Made by a program: the position numbers and the translations under genes. Below the pieces are notes generated by a model. It saw only the letters and a list, made by a program, of their open reading frames with translations, was not told the origin of the DNA and did no database searches. 53,968 bases of DNA from Actinomycetes bacterium (GTDB lineage: Bacteria; Actinomycetota; Actinomycetes; Streptosporangiales; Streptosporangiaceae). How positions within the stretch are numbered: position 1 is the stretch's first letter; the number at the start of each line of letters is the position of its first letter. This document shows positions 8,704 through 17,197 of the stretch, piece after piece. The DNA is taken from positions 1-53,968 of the forward strand of contig JAJYTD010000028.1 in assembly GCA_021793235.1 (NCBI GenBank), read 5' to 3'.

Positions 8704-9587
8704 CGCCCCGGCATATGGACACCGGCAATCGTGCGTTCTGGGTGCTTGTCGGGGCATCGGTGGCCCTGCGCATCGTGCTCGCCTACGGAGTTTGCTGCCT
8801 GGCGATGGTCGTCTGGAGGGTAGTGCGGGACGGCGGTGCCGCCGCGTTGTGGACGTCCCGTCCAGACCTGATCCCAGGCGTGCTGATTCTTGCCCTGACC
8901 AGCGCGGGCCTACTGAAAGGGACCTGGGCACTGGGACGGTCGTTCTACGACCTCCGTTCGTTCGCACGCACGGTCCGGCGGTACCGCAGGCCTGTTCCAC
9001 CGGAACTACGGGCGCTCACCGATCGGCTAGGAATCGGAGCACGGATCCGCGTGATCGCCACGTCCTGCCCCTTCGCCCTCACATATGGGCCTCGCCGGCC
9101 ACATGTCCTGGTGAGCACCGGGCTGCTGGACGTTCTCAGCAACGAGGAGCTTGCCGCCGTCCTCGTGCATGAGCGCGCTCACCTGCGGAGCCGCGACCCG
9201 CTGAAGAACCTCTGCACCCGGGTGATCCTGGCTCGGCATTTCTACCTGCCGGGGGTGGCCTGGTTGCGGCACCGCTTCACCATGGGACGCGAATTGGCCG
9301 CGGACCGGCGCGCCGCTGCTCTGCACGGCACCACGGCCCTTGCGGGCTCACTGCTCAAAGTGTCCGAGGGTCCTGCGTGGACCAAGGCGGTCCCGGCGGC
9401 GGCGATGGCCAGTGATGAACTGCTCGCGGCGCGTATCACCCAGCTTGAGACCGGTACGGAGCCGCCGCTGCGACGTCCCGGCCGCCTGGCCCGCGCGGGT
9501 GCCGCCGTATCGGTGACGGCCTTTGTGGCCGCATGCGTGTGGTCGGCGCAGGTCATCGGCCAGTCGACGCCGGGCTGCATGTTCTAG
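8700..9587 (+). CDS. M56 (BlaR1/MecR1-type) membrane metalloprotease (pair 1)
   Basis: 295 residues with three or four helices around a cytoplasmic zinc-protease domain. LVHERAHLRSRDP is the HExxH site, and GRELAADRRA supplies the third ligand downstream. It lacks the extracellular penicillin-binding domain of true BlaR1, as is usual for actinobacterial M56 proteins, so the signal it senses is unknown. GTG 8700 overlaps the blaI stop. By analogy it relieves repression by the paired BlaI. Confidence 0.9.
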   Translation: MTPRHMDTGNRAFWVLVGASVALRIVLAYGVCCLAMVVWRVVRDGGAAALWTSRPDLIPGVLILALTSAGLLKGTWALGRSFYDLRSFARTVRRYRRPVPPELRALTDRLGIGARIRVIATSCPFALTYGPRRPHVLVSTGLLDVLSNEELAAVLVHERAHLRSRDPLKNLCTRVILARHFYLPGVAWLRHRFTMGRELAADRRAAALHGTTALAGSLLKVSEGPAWTKAVPAAAMASDELLAARITQLETGTEPPLRRPGRLARAGAAVSVTAFVAACVWSAQVIGQSTPGCMF

Positions 9588-9601
9588 CCCGGTGAGCCGG
9601 C

Positions 9602-10138
9602 TCACCCGCGGCGTTGGCGAGATGCCATCGCGCCTGGGTGCCGCCGCAGCACCAGGTAGACGGCCGCGGGGACGAGCCCGAAGAAGACGGGACCCAGGAA
9701 CGACAGCCGGTCGGGGGAGCTGGACAGCAGGTCCGCGTGAAGCTGCTGGTTGATCTCCAGCGCGACGAGCAGTGTCGCGGTGACCCCCCAGAACGCGCGT
9801 CGATCACCGATGCGGACGTTCATCCACCGTCCCGTGGCGAGGCCGACGGCGTGCCGTACCAGCAGACCGATGGCACCAAGGACCAGTGGGAAGGCGATCG
9901 GGTTGTAGCGCCACGCCATGGCGAGGTCGCCGCGCATCAGCGAATGCACGCTGCGGGTTCCGCCGCACAGCGGGTCCATGATCCCCGCGTAGTGCAGGGG
10001 ACCATGGATATCGATCGGCGGCAGGCCGATGAAGGCCATGACGGTTCCGGCCAGGAGTCCGAAGACCGCCAGCCCGGTGAACACTCTGTGGCCGTCCTGC
10101 CCGTCCACGGTGATCCGGAGGGGTTTCCATCGGCCCAT
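9602..10138 (-). CDS. DUF2752 membrane protein
   Basis: 178 residues, three to four helices. The family signature is DPLCGGTRSVHSLMRGDL followed by AMAWRYNPI. DUF2752 proteins are small integral membrane proteins of unknown function. ATG 10138 is chosen for the AGGGGAGCGACG ribosome site; a longer upstream frame has none. A short CCCGGC-N5-GCCGGG hairpin (10155-10171) lies in its leader, and a BlaI-type box (10189-10207) about 50 bp upstream suggests membership of the regulon. It is divergent from the complex-I-like operon. Confidence 0.8.
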   Translation of the reverse strand: MGRWKPLRITVDGQDGHRVFTGLAVFGLLAGTVMAFIGLPPIDIHGPLHYAGIMDPLCGGTRSVHSLMRGDLAMAWRYNPIAFPLVLGAIGLLVRHAVGLATGRWMNVRIGDRRAFWGVTATLLVALEINQQLHADLLSSSPDRLSFLGPVFFGLVPAAVYLVLRRHPGAMASRQRRG

Positions 10139-10188
10139 CGTCGCTCCCCTGATTCCCGGCCGAAAGCCGGGCCGACACGTCGAGTCCT

Positions 10189-10207
10189 CTACTAGCCCCA
10201 ATAGTAA
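10189..10207. promoter_or_regulatory. BlaI-type operator upstream of the DUF2752 gene
   Basis: CTACTAGCCCCAATAGTAA: perfect TACTA-N7-TAGTA. Confidence 0.82.
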
Positions 10208-10269
10208 ACAGGGGACGCGGCGGCCCGGCGTGTGGGTGTTTGGCCATCGGTACCGGGGTAGGACATGAT

Positions 10270-10288
10270 CTCCTACTAGACGTAGGAG
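10270..10288. promoter_or_regulatory. BlaI-type operator (CTCCTAC variant) upstream of the complex-I-like operon
   Basis: CTCCTACTAGACGTAGGAG: perfect 7-bp arms, 23 bp before the nuoA start. It has the same 19-bp frame as the other boxes but with C/G at positions 3 and 17. The same variant precedes both NlpC/P60 genes. Confidence 0.85.
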
Positions 10289-10311
10289 GAAGTCGATCCG
10301 GGGACACTGGG

Positions 10312-10659
10312 ATGCAGCCGTACGTGGCGGTACTCGCCCTTCTGGGGTTGCTGGCGGCCGTGGTCGCGGCCGTCTACGCGTTGTCGTTCACCCTCGCGCC
10401 GCCAGGCGGTAGCGGTACGGGGCCGTTCCTGTCCGGCATGCGTCCCCAAGAGCACGCATTGTCGCGGTACCACGTGCGCTGGTACGTGGTGACGATGGTC
10501 TTCCTGGCCTTCGACATGGAAATGATCTTCATGTACCCGTGGGCAGTGGTGGTCGCCTCGATCGGGACCAAGGCCGTCGTCGAAATGTTCGCGTTCCTGG
10601 CCCTCCTCATGGTCGGCGTCATCTATGCGTGGCGCGAGGGGGCCTTCCGATGGGCCTGA
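10312..10659 (+). CDS. nuoA: NuoA-like complex I subunit
   Basis: 115 residues, three helices. RPQEHALSRYHVRWYVVTMV and FLAFDMEMIFMYPWAVV match NuoA, including the acidic FDxE of helix 2. In complex I this subunit frames the quinone chamber next to NuoH and NuoJ. It is the first gene of an operon with 4-8 bp overlaps, preceded by a perfect BlaI-type operator. The loop between helices 1 and 2 (GTGPFLSGMRPQEH) lacks the usual Cys-containing YECG element, so quinone-linked chemistry at this loop may be lost. Confidence 0.85.
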   Translation: MQPYVAVLALLGLLAAVVAAVYALSFTLAPPGGSGTGPFLSGMRPQEHALSRYHVRWYVVTMVFLAFDMEMIFMYPWAVVVASIGTKAVVEMFAFLALLMVGVIYAWREGAFRWA

Positions 10660-12095
10660 GAGCGCGGCTCTTTCGTTTCGCCGCCGCGCGTCCGCGTCCT
10701 TTCCTCATCACGGCGCCCGGCGGGACACGGACACGGCTGCTCGTTGAAGCCGAGATGCGTCGCCGGGGCGGGCGTCCGGCCCCGGCGCCCGCGGTGGCGA
10801 TGATCCTCATCGTCTGCGGACATCCCGGCGCCGAGCTGGCGGCGGCCGTGGACACGATCTGGGACGACATGCCGGGGCCAAGGTCACTCGTCCGGCTCGG
10901 CGAGGCGGCGTCAGGCGACGAGGTCGCGGCCGCACTGGATCGCGCGGATCGGGAACTGGCCGATGTGGCGGCGCAATGGGCGGATGCCACGGCCCGCCAG
11001 GAGAGCGGACCATGGGCTCCCGGCGGTCAGGAGGACGCTGAGGCAGCCGAGCAGCACGGCGATCACCCGGCCGGTCATGAGGACGATGACACCGCGTCTT
11101 CAGAGTCGGACGGCAGCGACGACCACGGCTCGATGCGGCACGAACACGGAGACGAGCAGAACGAAGGCGGCAAGGAGGAAGGGCACCAGGGCGACGAGCC
11201 GGATAACGGGCATGCCGATCACTCTGATCACGGCGACCACCGTGAGGACTCCCCTGAGGGCGAGGACGAGCACAGCGAGCACTCGGGCCATGGAGGCGGC
11301 GGCCATGAACACCACATGGGAGCCCCGATGGATCTGCCCATGGCCGAGCGGGGAGACGACCGGGACGGCCTGAAGCTCGATGTGCTGCACGTCCCGCTGG
11401 GCCCGGCTCTTCAAGACTGGCCCGCTGGTCTCGTCATTCACCTGACGCTGCAGGGCGATGTCGTCCAGGTCGCGGAAGTCGCCGCGGTGGAGGAAACGGC
11501 GGGCGGATCGTCCTTCTGGGATGAGCCGTGGCTGCGGGCCGCCTCGGGCGAGCGGGTATCGACCGGGGAGGCGGAACGGCGCCGGGCGGCGTGCCATCTC
11601 GACAGCGTGGGACGGTTGCTGGCCGTCGCGGGCTGGGAGAGCGCCGCCGACCAGGCGCGTGCGCTGCGCGATCAGGTCCTGGCCGGCGCGGCCGGGGACG
11701 AGCTGGCGCCCCGGTTCGCCAGGTTCGCACGGCGGACGGGAAGGTCGAGAACACTGCGCTGGATGCTCGGCCGCGTGGGCGTCATCGACCGGGCGACGGC
11801 GGACCGGCATGGCTTGACCGGACCGGCGGCCCGTCATCTCGGCGACGCCTCCGCACGCCTGACGGGCTGGCTGGACGAGATCGGCCGGGCCCTCGCACGG
11901 GCGGACGATCCGGCGCCGCTTGACGGAGCCGACGGCCCGCGCGGTCCGATAGGCCGGTGGCCGAGCGCGGCCGTCCTGGCGGTCCTGCCTGAACTCCTGG
12001 AGGGAGCGGAACTGTCGGAGGCGAGGCTGACCGTCGCCAGCCTGGACCCGGATCTGGAGCAGTTCGCCGTGCTCGCGGGGGTGGCCGGTGAGTGA
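10650..12095 (+). CDS. Fused, degenerate NuoB/NuoD-like protein with a His/Asp-rich linker
   Basis: 481 residues, placed where nuoB/C/D would be. Residues about 10-110 resemble NuoB: ILIVCGHPGAELAAAVDTIW then DDMPGPRSLVRLG parallels the NuoB QMPEPRWVISMG region. The CC pair and other N2 cluster cysteines are absent. Residues 127-232 are a metal-binding-looking linker packed with His, Asp and Glu (HADHSDHGDHRED, HSEHSGHGGGGHEHH). Residues 242-480 resemble a NuoD shell: LHVPLGPALQDWPAGLV, RTLRWMLGRVGVI and HGLTGPAARHLG. It overlaps NuoA by 10 bp and NuoH by 8 bp. Homology is my pattern reading and needs a profile search. If correct, this is a redox-dead connecting module. Confidence 0.6.
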   Translation: MGLRARLFRFAAARPRPFLITAPGGTRTRLLVEAEMRRRGGRPAPAPAVAMILIVCGHPGAELAAAVDTIWDDMPGPRSLVRLGEAASGDEVAAALDRADRELADVAAQWADATARQESGPWAPGGQEDAEAAEQHGDHPAGHEDDDTASSESDGSDDHGSMRHEHGDEQNEGGKEEGHQGDEPDNGHADHSDHGDHREDSPEGEDEHSEHSGHGGGGHEHHMGAPMDLPMAERGDDRDGLKLDVLHVPLGPALQDWPAGLVIHLTLQGDVVQVAEVAAVEETAGGSSFWDEPWLRAASGERVSTGEAERRRAACHLDSVGRLLAVAGWESAADQARALRDQVLAGAAGDELAPRFARFARRTGRSRTLRWMLGRVGVIDRATADRHGLTGPAARHLGDASARLTGWLDEIGRALARADDPAPLDGADGPRGPIGRWPSAAVLAVLPELLEGAELSEARLTVASLDPDLEQFAVLAGVAGE

Positions 12096-12990
12096 GGCGA
12101 TGCCCGCCTGGGCCGTTGTGGCGCTTCCGCTCGTACTGGCCGCACTGACCTACTCGGCCGCGGCGATGGACGCGGTCTTCCGCACCGGCGACGGTCTCGT
12201 CGCCCCGCTCCGGGAGTGCGCCCGGCTCATCGTCCAGCAGCGGCGGCGGACCTATATGCCCGACCTGCTGCTCGTCCGCATCGGCGTGATCAGCCTCCCG
12301 GCCGCGGCTCTGCTGGCGGCGATGGTGATCCCGATCGACGGCAGAGGCGTGTGGGATCTGTCGGTGGGCGTGGTCTGGTTCAACGCGATGGAGGTCGTGG
12401 CCTGGGCTTCGCTCTGGCTGACAGGCTGGGGCGTCAATTCGGTCTTCCCGTTGGTCGGCGGCTACCGGTTCCTGGCGCAGGGGTTGGCGTACGAGTTGCC
12501 GCACATGTTCGCGCTCATCACCGCGGGTCTCGCGGCCGGTTCCCTCGACTTCGGTGAGGTGGCGGCCGCGCAGGACGGGCTGTGGTTCGTCGTCTGGATG
12601 CCGGTCGCGTTCGCCGTCTACCTGCTGTCGGCGCTCGCCATGACCTTCTGGGGGCCGCTGGGGCACCCGGTGGCGGGCGACCTCGCGGGCGGAGTCGCGG
12701 CGGAACTGTCCGGTCCGGACCGGCTGCTGTTCTTCGCCGGACGGTTCGCCCTGCTGACCGTCGCTGCGGCGGCCGCCGTGCCGCTGTTCCTCGGGGGCGG
12801 CGCGGGACCGTGGCTGCCGGGATGGGCGTGGTCGTTGATCAAGACGTATGCGGTGCTGGCCCTGCTGGTCTGGGTCCGGGGACGGTTTCCGGTGATCAGG
12901 ATGGATCGCTTCATGGACGTGGCCTGGATGGTTCTGATCCCGGCCACGCTGCTGCAGGCCCTGGTCGTCGGAATCGTGGTCGTGAGCTGA
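12088..12990 (+). CDS. nuoH: NuoH-like membrane subunit with a diverged quinone-site loop
   Basis: 300 residues, eight helices. NSVFPLVGGYRFLAQGLAYE is the well-kept NuoH helix-4/5 region with its Glu. The acidic loop that forms the quinone site in complex I (typically EAESELVAG) is replaced by GHPVAGDLAGGVAAELSG at about 12650-12710. The C-terminal part (SLIKTYAVLALLVWVRGRFP, IRMDRFMDVAW) is typical. GTG 12088 overlaps the preceding gene. So the membrane fold and proton half-channel are recognisable while the quinone-handling loop is not. Confidence 0.85.
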   Translation: MSEAMPAWAVVALPLVLAALTYSAAAMDAVFRTGDGLVAPLRECARLIVQQRRRTYMPDLLLVRIGVISLPAAALLAAMVIPIDGRGVWDLSVGVVWFNAMEVVAWASLWLTGWGVNSVFPLVGGYRFLAQGLAYELPHMFALITAGLAAGSLDFGEVAAAQDGLWFVVWMPVAFAVYLLSALAMTFWGPLGHPVAGDLAGGVAAELSGPDRLLFFAGRFALLTVAAAAAVPLFLGGGAGPWLPGWAWSLIKTYAVLALLVWVRGRFPVIRMDRFMDVAWMVLIPATLLQALVVGIVVVS

Positions 12991-13000
12991 GGGAGGTGTG

Positions 13001-13528
13001 ATGGAGACTGTCGCGTTCTGGGTCCTGGCGGTGGCGGCCGTGGGTTTCGGTGTCGCGGTGTTCGTCGTGGACTCGATGGCCCGGGCGACGTTCGCCCTGC
13101 TGGCCTCGTTCCTGTGCGTCGGGGTCGAGCTGCTGCTGCTCGACCTCGACTACCTCGGCGTCCTGGTGATCCTGATGATGATCATGGAGATGCTCATCAT
13201 GGCCGTCTTCATGATCATGTACATGATGAATCCCGGCGGGCTGATGCCGATGACGATGGTGCACAACAACCGGGGCGCGCTGGCCATCTCCATCGGGGTC
13301 TTCACTGCGCTGGCGGCCGGGATCTTCCTCACTCCATGGCCGCCGAGGCGTGGGACCGTCCCGGCCGATCCCACGTTCTCCGTAGGCCAGGCGATCATGG
13401 GACCGAAGATGCTGGTGATGATGGTGATCGGCATCGCCATCCTCGCCACGATGATCGCCTCGGTGGTGCTGGCCACCGACCGGGGCCGCTACGACCGGCC
13501 GTCCCACCGCGAGGACGGTGCGAAGTGA
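13001..13528 (+). CDS. nuoJ: NuoJ-like subunit
   Basis: 175 residues, five helices. VDSMARATFALLASFLCVG and LDLDYLGVLVILMMIMEM are the NuoJ core, though Met-rich compared with the usual Y-x-G-A-x-x-V-L-F pattern. ATG 13001 follows GGGAGG; GTG 12998 is possible. It is followed with 4-bp overlap by NuoK, in the standard order. In complex I this subunit links the E-channel to the antiporter arm. Confidence 0.85.
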   Translation: METVAFWVLAVAAVGFGVAVFVVDSMARATFALLASFLCVGVELLLLDLDYLGVLVILMMIMEMLIMAVFMIMYMMNPGGLMPMTMVHNNRGALAISIGVFTALAAGIFLTPWPPRRGTVPADPTFSVGQAIMGPKMLVMMVIGIAILATMIASVVLATDRGRYDRPSHREDGAK

Positions 13529-13830
13529 ACCTCGAGGTGTTCCTCCTGCTCGCCGCGGCGCTGTTCTCGGTGGGCCTGTACGGCGCGCTGTCCCAGCAGT
13601 CGATCGTGATGCTGATGATGGGCCTTGAGCTCATGATCAACGCGCTGCTGGTCGCGGGCGCCGCCTTCTGGTTCTACGTCTCGCCCGGGACCCCGGACGG
13701 GCAGGTGCTGGTGCTCGTCGCCGTGACCGTGATGGCCCTGGAAATGGCGATGGGATTCGCCGTCATCACCGCCCTGTTCCGGACACGGGACGTGGACATG
13801 ACCGACGAGGCCGGACACCTCAAAGGATGA
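13525..13830 (+). CDS. nuoK: NuoK-like subunit
   Basis: 101 residues and three helices, the normal size. MMGLELMINALLVAGAAF carries the conserved helix-2 Glu of NuoK/MrpC. VTVMALEMAMGFAVITALFR carries the helix-3 Glu. Both proton-path acids are therefore kept. It overlaps both neighbours by GTGA/ATGA. Confidence 0.93.
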   Translation: MNLEVFLLLAAALFSVGLYGALSQQSIVMLMMGLELMINALLVAGAAFWFYVSPGTPDGQVLVLVAVTVMALEMAMGFAVITALFRTRDVDMTDEAGHLKG

Positions 13831-15701
13831 GCGCCCTCGCCTGGCTCTTGCCCGCGGTCCCGATCGCGACCGGCGTGCTGCTGCTCACCGGACGCTTCAC
13901 GCTCGGTCGCCGCACGGACAAGGCCGCGCCCGCCATCGCGGTGACGGCCGCGTTCGTCGCGCTGGGCCTCGCGATAGCGGCGGCTGTGGCTCGCCCGGTG
14001 GTGACCTTCCCGCTCTTCGGTCGGCTGCCCGCCGGCTTGGCGGTGGACGGGCTGTCGGCTGCGCTCGTCCTGACGGTCACGTCGGTGAGCCTCGCCATCC
14101 TGGTGTTCTCCGCCGGGGAGTTCTCTCCGGACGAGTCGCGGACGCGTTTCTTCGGGCTGATGCTGGTGTTCACCGGGGCGATGCTGGTGACGGTCACCGC
14201 GACCGACCTGGTCGTCCTGCTGATGGGCTGGGAGGTCATGGGCGCGATGTCGTACGCGCTCATCGGCTTCTGGTGGCGCGACCCCAGGCGGGTCGGCTCC
14301 GGGGACGTCTCCTTCATCACCACGCGCGCCGGTGACCTGGGCCTGTATTTCGCAGCCGGTGCGGCCCTGGCCGGGACGGGCTCACTCGACCTCGGCGGGC
14401 TGGCAGCCGCGGACGGACACTGGCGGAACCTGATCGCGGCCGGTGTCGTCCTGGCCGCGCTGGGCAAGTCGGCGCAGTTGCCGTTCTCGTTCTGGCTGTC
14501 CCGGGCGATGGACGGCCCGAGCCCGGTCTCCGCGCTGCTGCACTCGGCCACCATGGTGGCCGCCGGGGCGTACCTGCTGCTGCGCCTGGAACCGCTGCTG
14601 GCCGCGACCGGATGGGCGGCGACGCTGGTGGCATGGTTGGGCGCCCTGACCGCGCTGCTGCTGGGAGCCGTCGCACTGGCCCAGCGCGATGTGAAACAGC
14701 TGCTGGCCGCGTCGACATGTGCGCAGATCGGGTTCATGGTGCTCGGCGCCGGAGCCGGCTCGGTGGCCGGAGGGATCGCGCAGCTGGTCGCGCACGCCGC
14801 GGTGAAGAGCCTGCTGTTCCTCGGAGCGGGTGCCTGGCTGACGGCCCTCGGAACCAAGGACCTCACCGAACTGCACGGTGCGGCCCGCCGGTACCGGCTG
14901 GTCGGAGTCACCTTCGGCGTGGGGATGCTCGCCCTCGCCGGAGTGCCGCCGCTCTCGCTCTGGGCAACCAAGGACCACGTCCTCAGCGCCGCTCTAGAGG
15001 TGTCCCCCGCGTTGTATGCGGTGGGCCTCGCGGCAGCTCTGCTGTCCGCAGGGTATGCGGCGCGAGCGATCATCGCGGTGACCCGTCCGGTGGACGCGGC
15101 GACGCGTGTCGACACCGAGCAGACCGGAACACGGCATGTCAGCCTGCTGGAACGGGTGCCGTTGCCCGCACTGGCCGCGGGCTCCGCAGTACTCGGCATC
15201 TTCGCCCTGACGCCGGTGTACAAGGCGTGGAAAGACCTCCTCGGCACCGGCCCGGAGCCGAGCCCGGGACCGGCCGAAATGGCGGTCTCCGGCGCCCTGG
15301 CGCTGCTGGTCCTCGCCGCGGCCTGGACCCTCATGCGCCATGGTCGTCGGGTCGGCGCGGCATGGACCGCGCCCGCCCTGCGCTGGTTTTACCTCGAACG
15401 GCTCGCCGAGCTGCTCGTCGCCCGTCCGGTGTTCGCGCTGGCCAAGGCCCTCGCCAGGTTCGATGACCGCGTCATCGACGGCGGGGTGCGTGCGACCGCC
15501 GCCACAGGACAGTCCGCCGCGGCGCTCGCCGGGCGTGGGGTCGAGATCAGGGTGGACGGGCTCGTCAACGCGGTCGGCCGGGGAGCCCGCCGGCTGGCCG
15601 ACCTGGCGCGGCGTCCGCAGACCGGCCAGGTGCACACCTACTACGCGCAAGCCACGGTTTTGTTCGCCGTGCTCATCATCATCGTCCTCCTGGTCAGGTG
15701 A
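13827..15701 (+). CDS. nuoL: NuoL-like proton-translocating antiporter subunit
   Basis: 624 residues with 14-16 helices and a C-terminal amphipathic/anchor extension like NuoL. LMGWEVMGAMSYALIGFWW holds the helix-5 Glu. LGKSAQLPFSFWLSRAMDGP then SPVSALLHSATMVAAGAYLL holds the helix-7 Lys. AQRDVKQLLAASTCAQIGFM and AVKSLLFLGAG hold the second half-channel. All catalytic features of the pump are present, in contrast to the missing redox arm. It overlaps nuoK and nuoM by 4 bp. Confidence 0.95.
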   Translation: MSALAWLLPAVPIATGVLLLTGRFTLGRRTDKAAPAIAVTAAFVALGLAIAAAVARPVVTFPLFGRLPAGLAVDGLSAALVLTVTSVSLAILVFSAGEFSPDESRTRFFGLMLVFTGAMLVTVTATDLVVLLMGWEVMGAMSYALIGFWWRDPRRVGSGDVSFITTRAGDLGLYFAAGAALAGTGSLDLGGLAAADGHWRNLIAAGVVLAALGKSAQLPFSFWLSRAMDGPSPVSALLHSATMVAAGAYLLLRLEPLLAATGWAATLVAWLGALTALLLGAVALAQRDVKQLLAASTCAQIGFMVLGAGAGSVAGGIAQLVAHAAVKSLLFLGAGAWLTALGTKDLTELHGAARRYRLVGVTFGVGMLALAGVPPLSLWATKDHVLSAALEVSPALYAVGLAAALLSAGYAARAIIAVTRPVDAATRVDTEQTGTRHVSLLERVPLPALAAGSAVLGIFALTPVYKAWKDLLGTGPEPSPGPAEMAVSGALALLVLAAAWTLMRHGRRVGAAWTAPALRWFYLERLAELLVARPVFALAKALARFDDRVIDGGVRATAATGQSAAALAGRGVEIRVDGLVNAVGRGARRLADLARRPQTGQVHTYYAQATVLFAVLIIIVLLVR

Positions 15702-17197
15702 ACGTGCTCTCCCTAGTGATCTTCCTTCCGCTCGCCGTCGCGGTCGGGCTCTATGCAGTGCCCAGGCTCAGCGACCGTGTGGTGGCCTGGTCGTGGATCG
15801 TCGCGTGTGCCGTCGATTTCGCTCTCGTCATCGCCATGTGGATCGGGCATGGCACCGGCGACGGGATCTCCTACGAGGCCAACGTGCGGTGGATCCCGTC
15901 CGTCCGCGCCGGCTACCACATCGGAGTCGACGGGCTGTCGCTGCCGCTGCTGGCGCTCACCTCTCTGCTGTTCCTGGCCTGTGCGATCTACTCGCTGCGC
16001 CAGGAACGGCAGGTGCGCGCCTTCGCCGCGCTCTTCCTGTTCCTCCAGACGGTCTCCCTCGGTCTGTTCGCCGCCCTGGACCTGCTGCTGTTCTTCGTGT
16101 TCTTCGACCTGTCCATCGTCGGCATGTACTTCGTCATCGCCGGGTGGGGGCACGGCGACAGGATGCGGTCGGCGCTGAAGTTCTTCCTCTACACCTTCCT
16201 CGGCTCGCTCGTCCTGCTGCTGGGATTCATCGGGCTCTACCTCGGGGCCGAGCCGCACACCTTCGACATGGTCGAACTCACCCGGACGCCGCCGCTGGCC
16301 GGGTCGGCGGGCCTCGGCGGGCTGGTGCTGCTGGCCATCGGCATCGGCCTGGCCATCAAGACGCCGACCGTGCCGTTCCACACCTGGCTTCCCCCGGCGC
16401 ACACCGACGCGCCCGCCGCCGGTTCGGCGATCCTGGCTGGGATCCTGCTGAAGATGGGCACCTACGGCTTCATCCGCATCGCGATGCCGATGCTGCCCGA
16501 CGCCTGGCGACGCTACGCCTGGGTGATCATCATCGTGGGACTCATCAGCGTCCTGTACGGGGCGCTGGTCGCGTTCGCTCAGGAGGACCTCAAGCGGCTG
16601 ATCGCCTACACCTCCGTCAACCACATGGGGTACATCATCGTGGCGCTCGGCGCCGCCGGCGCCGTCGGCGACCAGGCCGCGCGGCAGCTCGCGGTGACCG
16701 GCGCCGTCACCCAGATGGTCAGCCACGGCCTCATCACCGGCGCCCTGTTCCTGCTGGCCGGGATCCTCTACGGCCGGGCCCGCACCTATGACATGGGGCG
16801 TTTCGGCGGTCTGGCCGGGGGCGCCCCCGTCTTCTCCGGCCTCGTCGCAGTCGGCGCGTTCGCCTCTCTCGGGCTGCCCGGCTTCTCAGGCTTCATTGCC
16901 GAGTTCCAGATCTTCACCGGAGTGATCGGCAGTGGAGGCACCGCAATCGTCGTCGTGGGGGCGCTGGCGATCCTGGGGATCCTCATCACCGCCGCGCTGT
17001 TCCTGCGTCTCCTGCACCGCACCGTCCTCGGCCCACCGGGTGAGCTCACCGCACAGGTCACCGACGTGCATCGCAGTGAACTCGGCGCGGTGGCCCCATT
17101 GCTGGTGCTGTCGGTGATCATCGGTGTCGCACCGCGGTTCCTGCTGGACGTCATCGAGCCGTTCTCGGCCGCCGTCGTGTCGCTGGTGGCGCGATGA
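15698..17197 (+). CDS. nuoM: NuoM-like proton-translocating antiporter subunit
   Basis: 499 residues, 14 helices. IKTPTVPFHTWLPPAHTDAP carries the helix-7 Lys and LLKMGTYGFIRIAMPMLP the helix-8 Lys. QEDLKRLIAYTSVNHMGYII is the family signature. The helix-5 acid, normally Glu in FFxFFE, reads FFVFFDLSIVGMYFVIA here, a conservative Asp. GTG start at 15698 within the overlap. Confidence 0.95.
   Translation: MNVLSLVIFLPLAVAVGLYAVPRLSDRVVAWSWIVACAVDFALVIAMWIGHGTGDGISYEANVRWIPSVRAGYHIGVDGLSLPLLALTSLLFLACAIYSLRQERQVRAFAALFLFLQTVSLGLFAALDLLLFFVFFDLSIVGMYFVIAGWGHGDRMRSALKFFLYTFLGSLVLLLGFIGLYLGAEPHTFDMVELTRTPPLAGSAGLGGLVLLAIGIGLAIKTPTVPFHTWLPPAHTDAPAAGSAILAGILLKMGTYGFIRIAMPMLPDAWRRYAWVIIIVGLISVLYGALVAFAQEDLKRLIAYTSVNHMGYIIVALGAAGAVGDQAARQLAVTGAVTQMVSHGLITGALFLLAGILYGRARTYDMGRFGGLAGGAPVFSGLVAVGAFASLGLPGFSGFIAEFQIFTGVIGSGGTAIVVVGALAILGILITAALFLRLLHRTVLGPPGELTAQVTDVHRSELGAVAPLLVLSVIIGVAPRFLLDVIEPFSAAVVSLVAR

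Noticed and set aside
13820-15334. 504-residue minus-strand open frame opposite nuoL
   Set aside because: Ser/Ala/Arg-rich shadow of a well-conserved gene.
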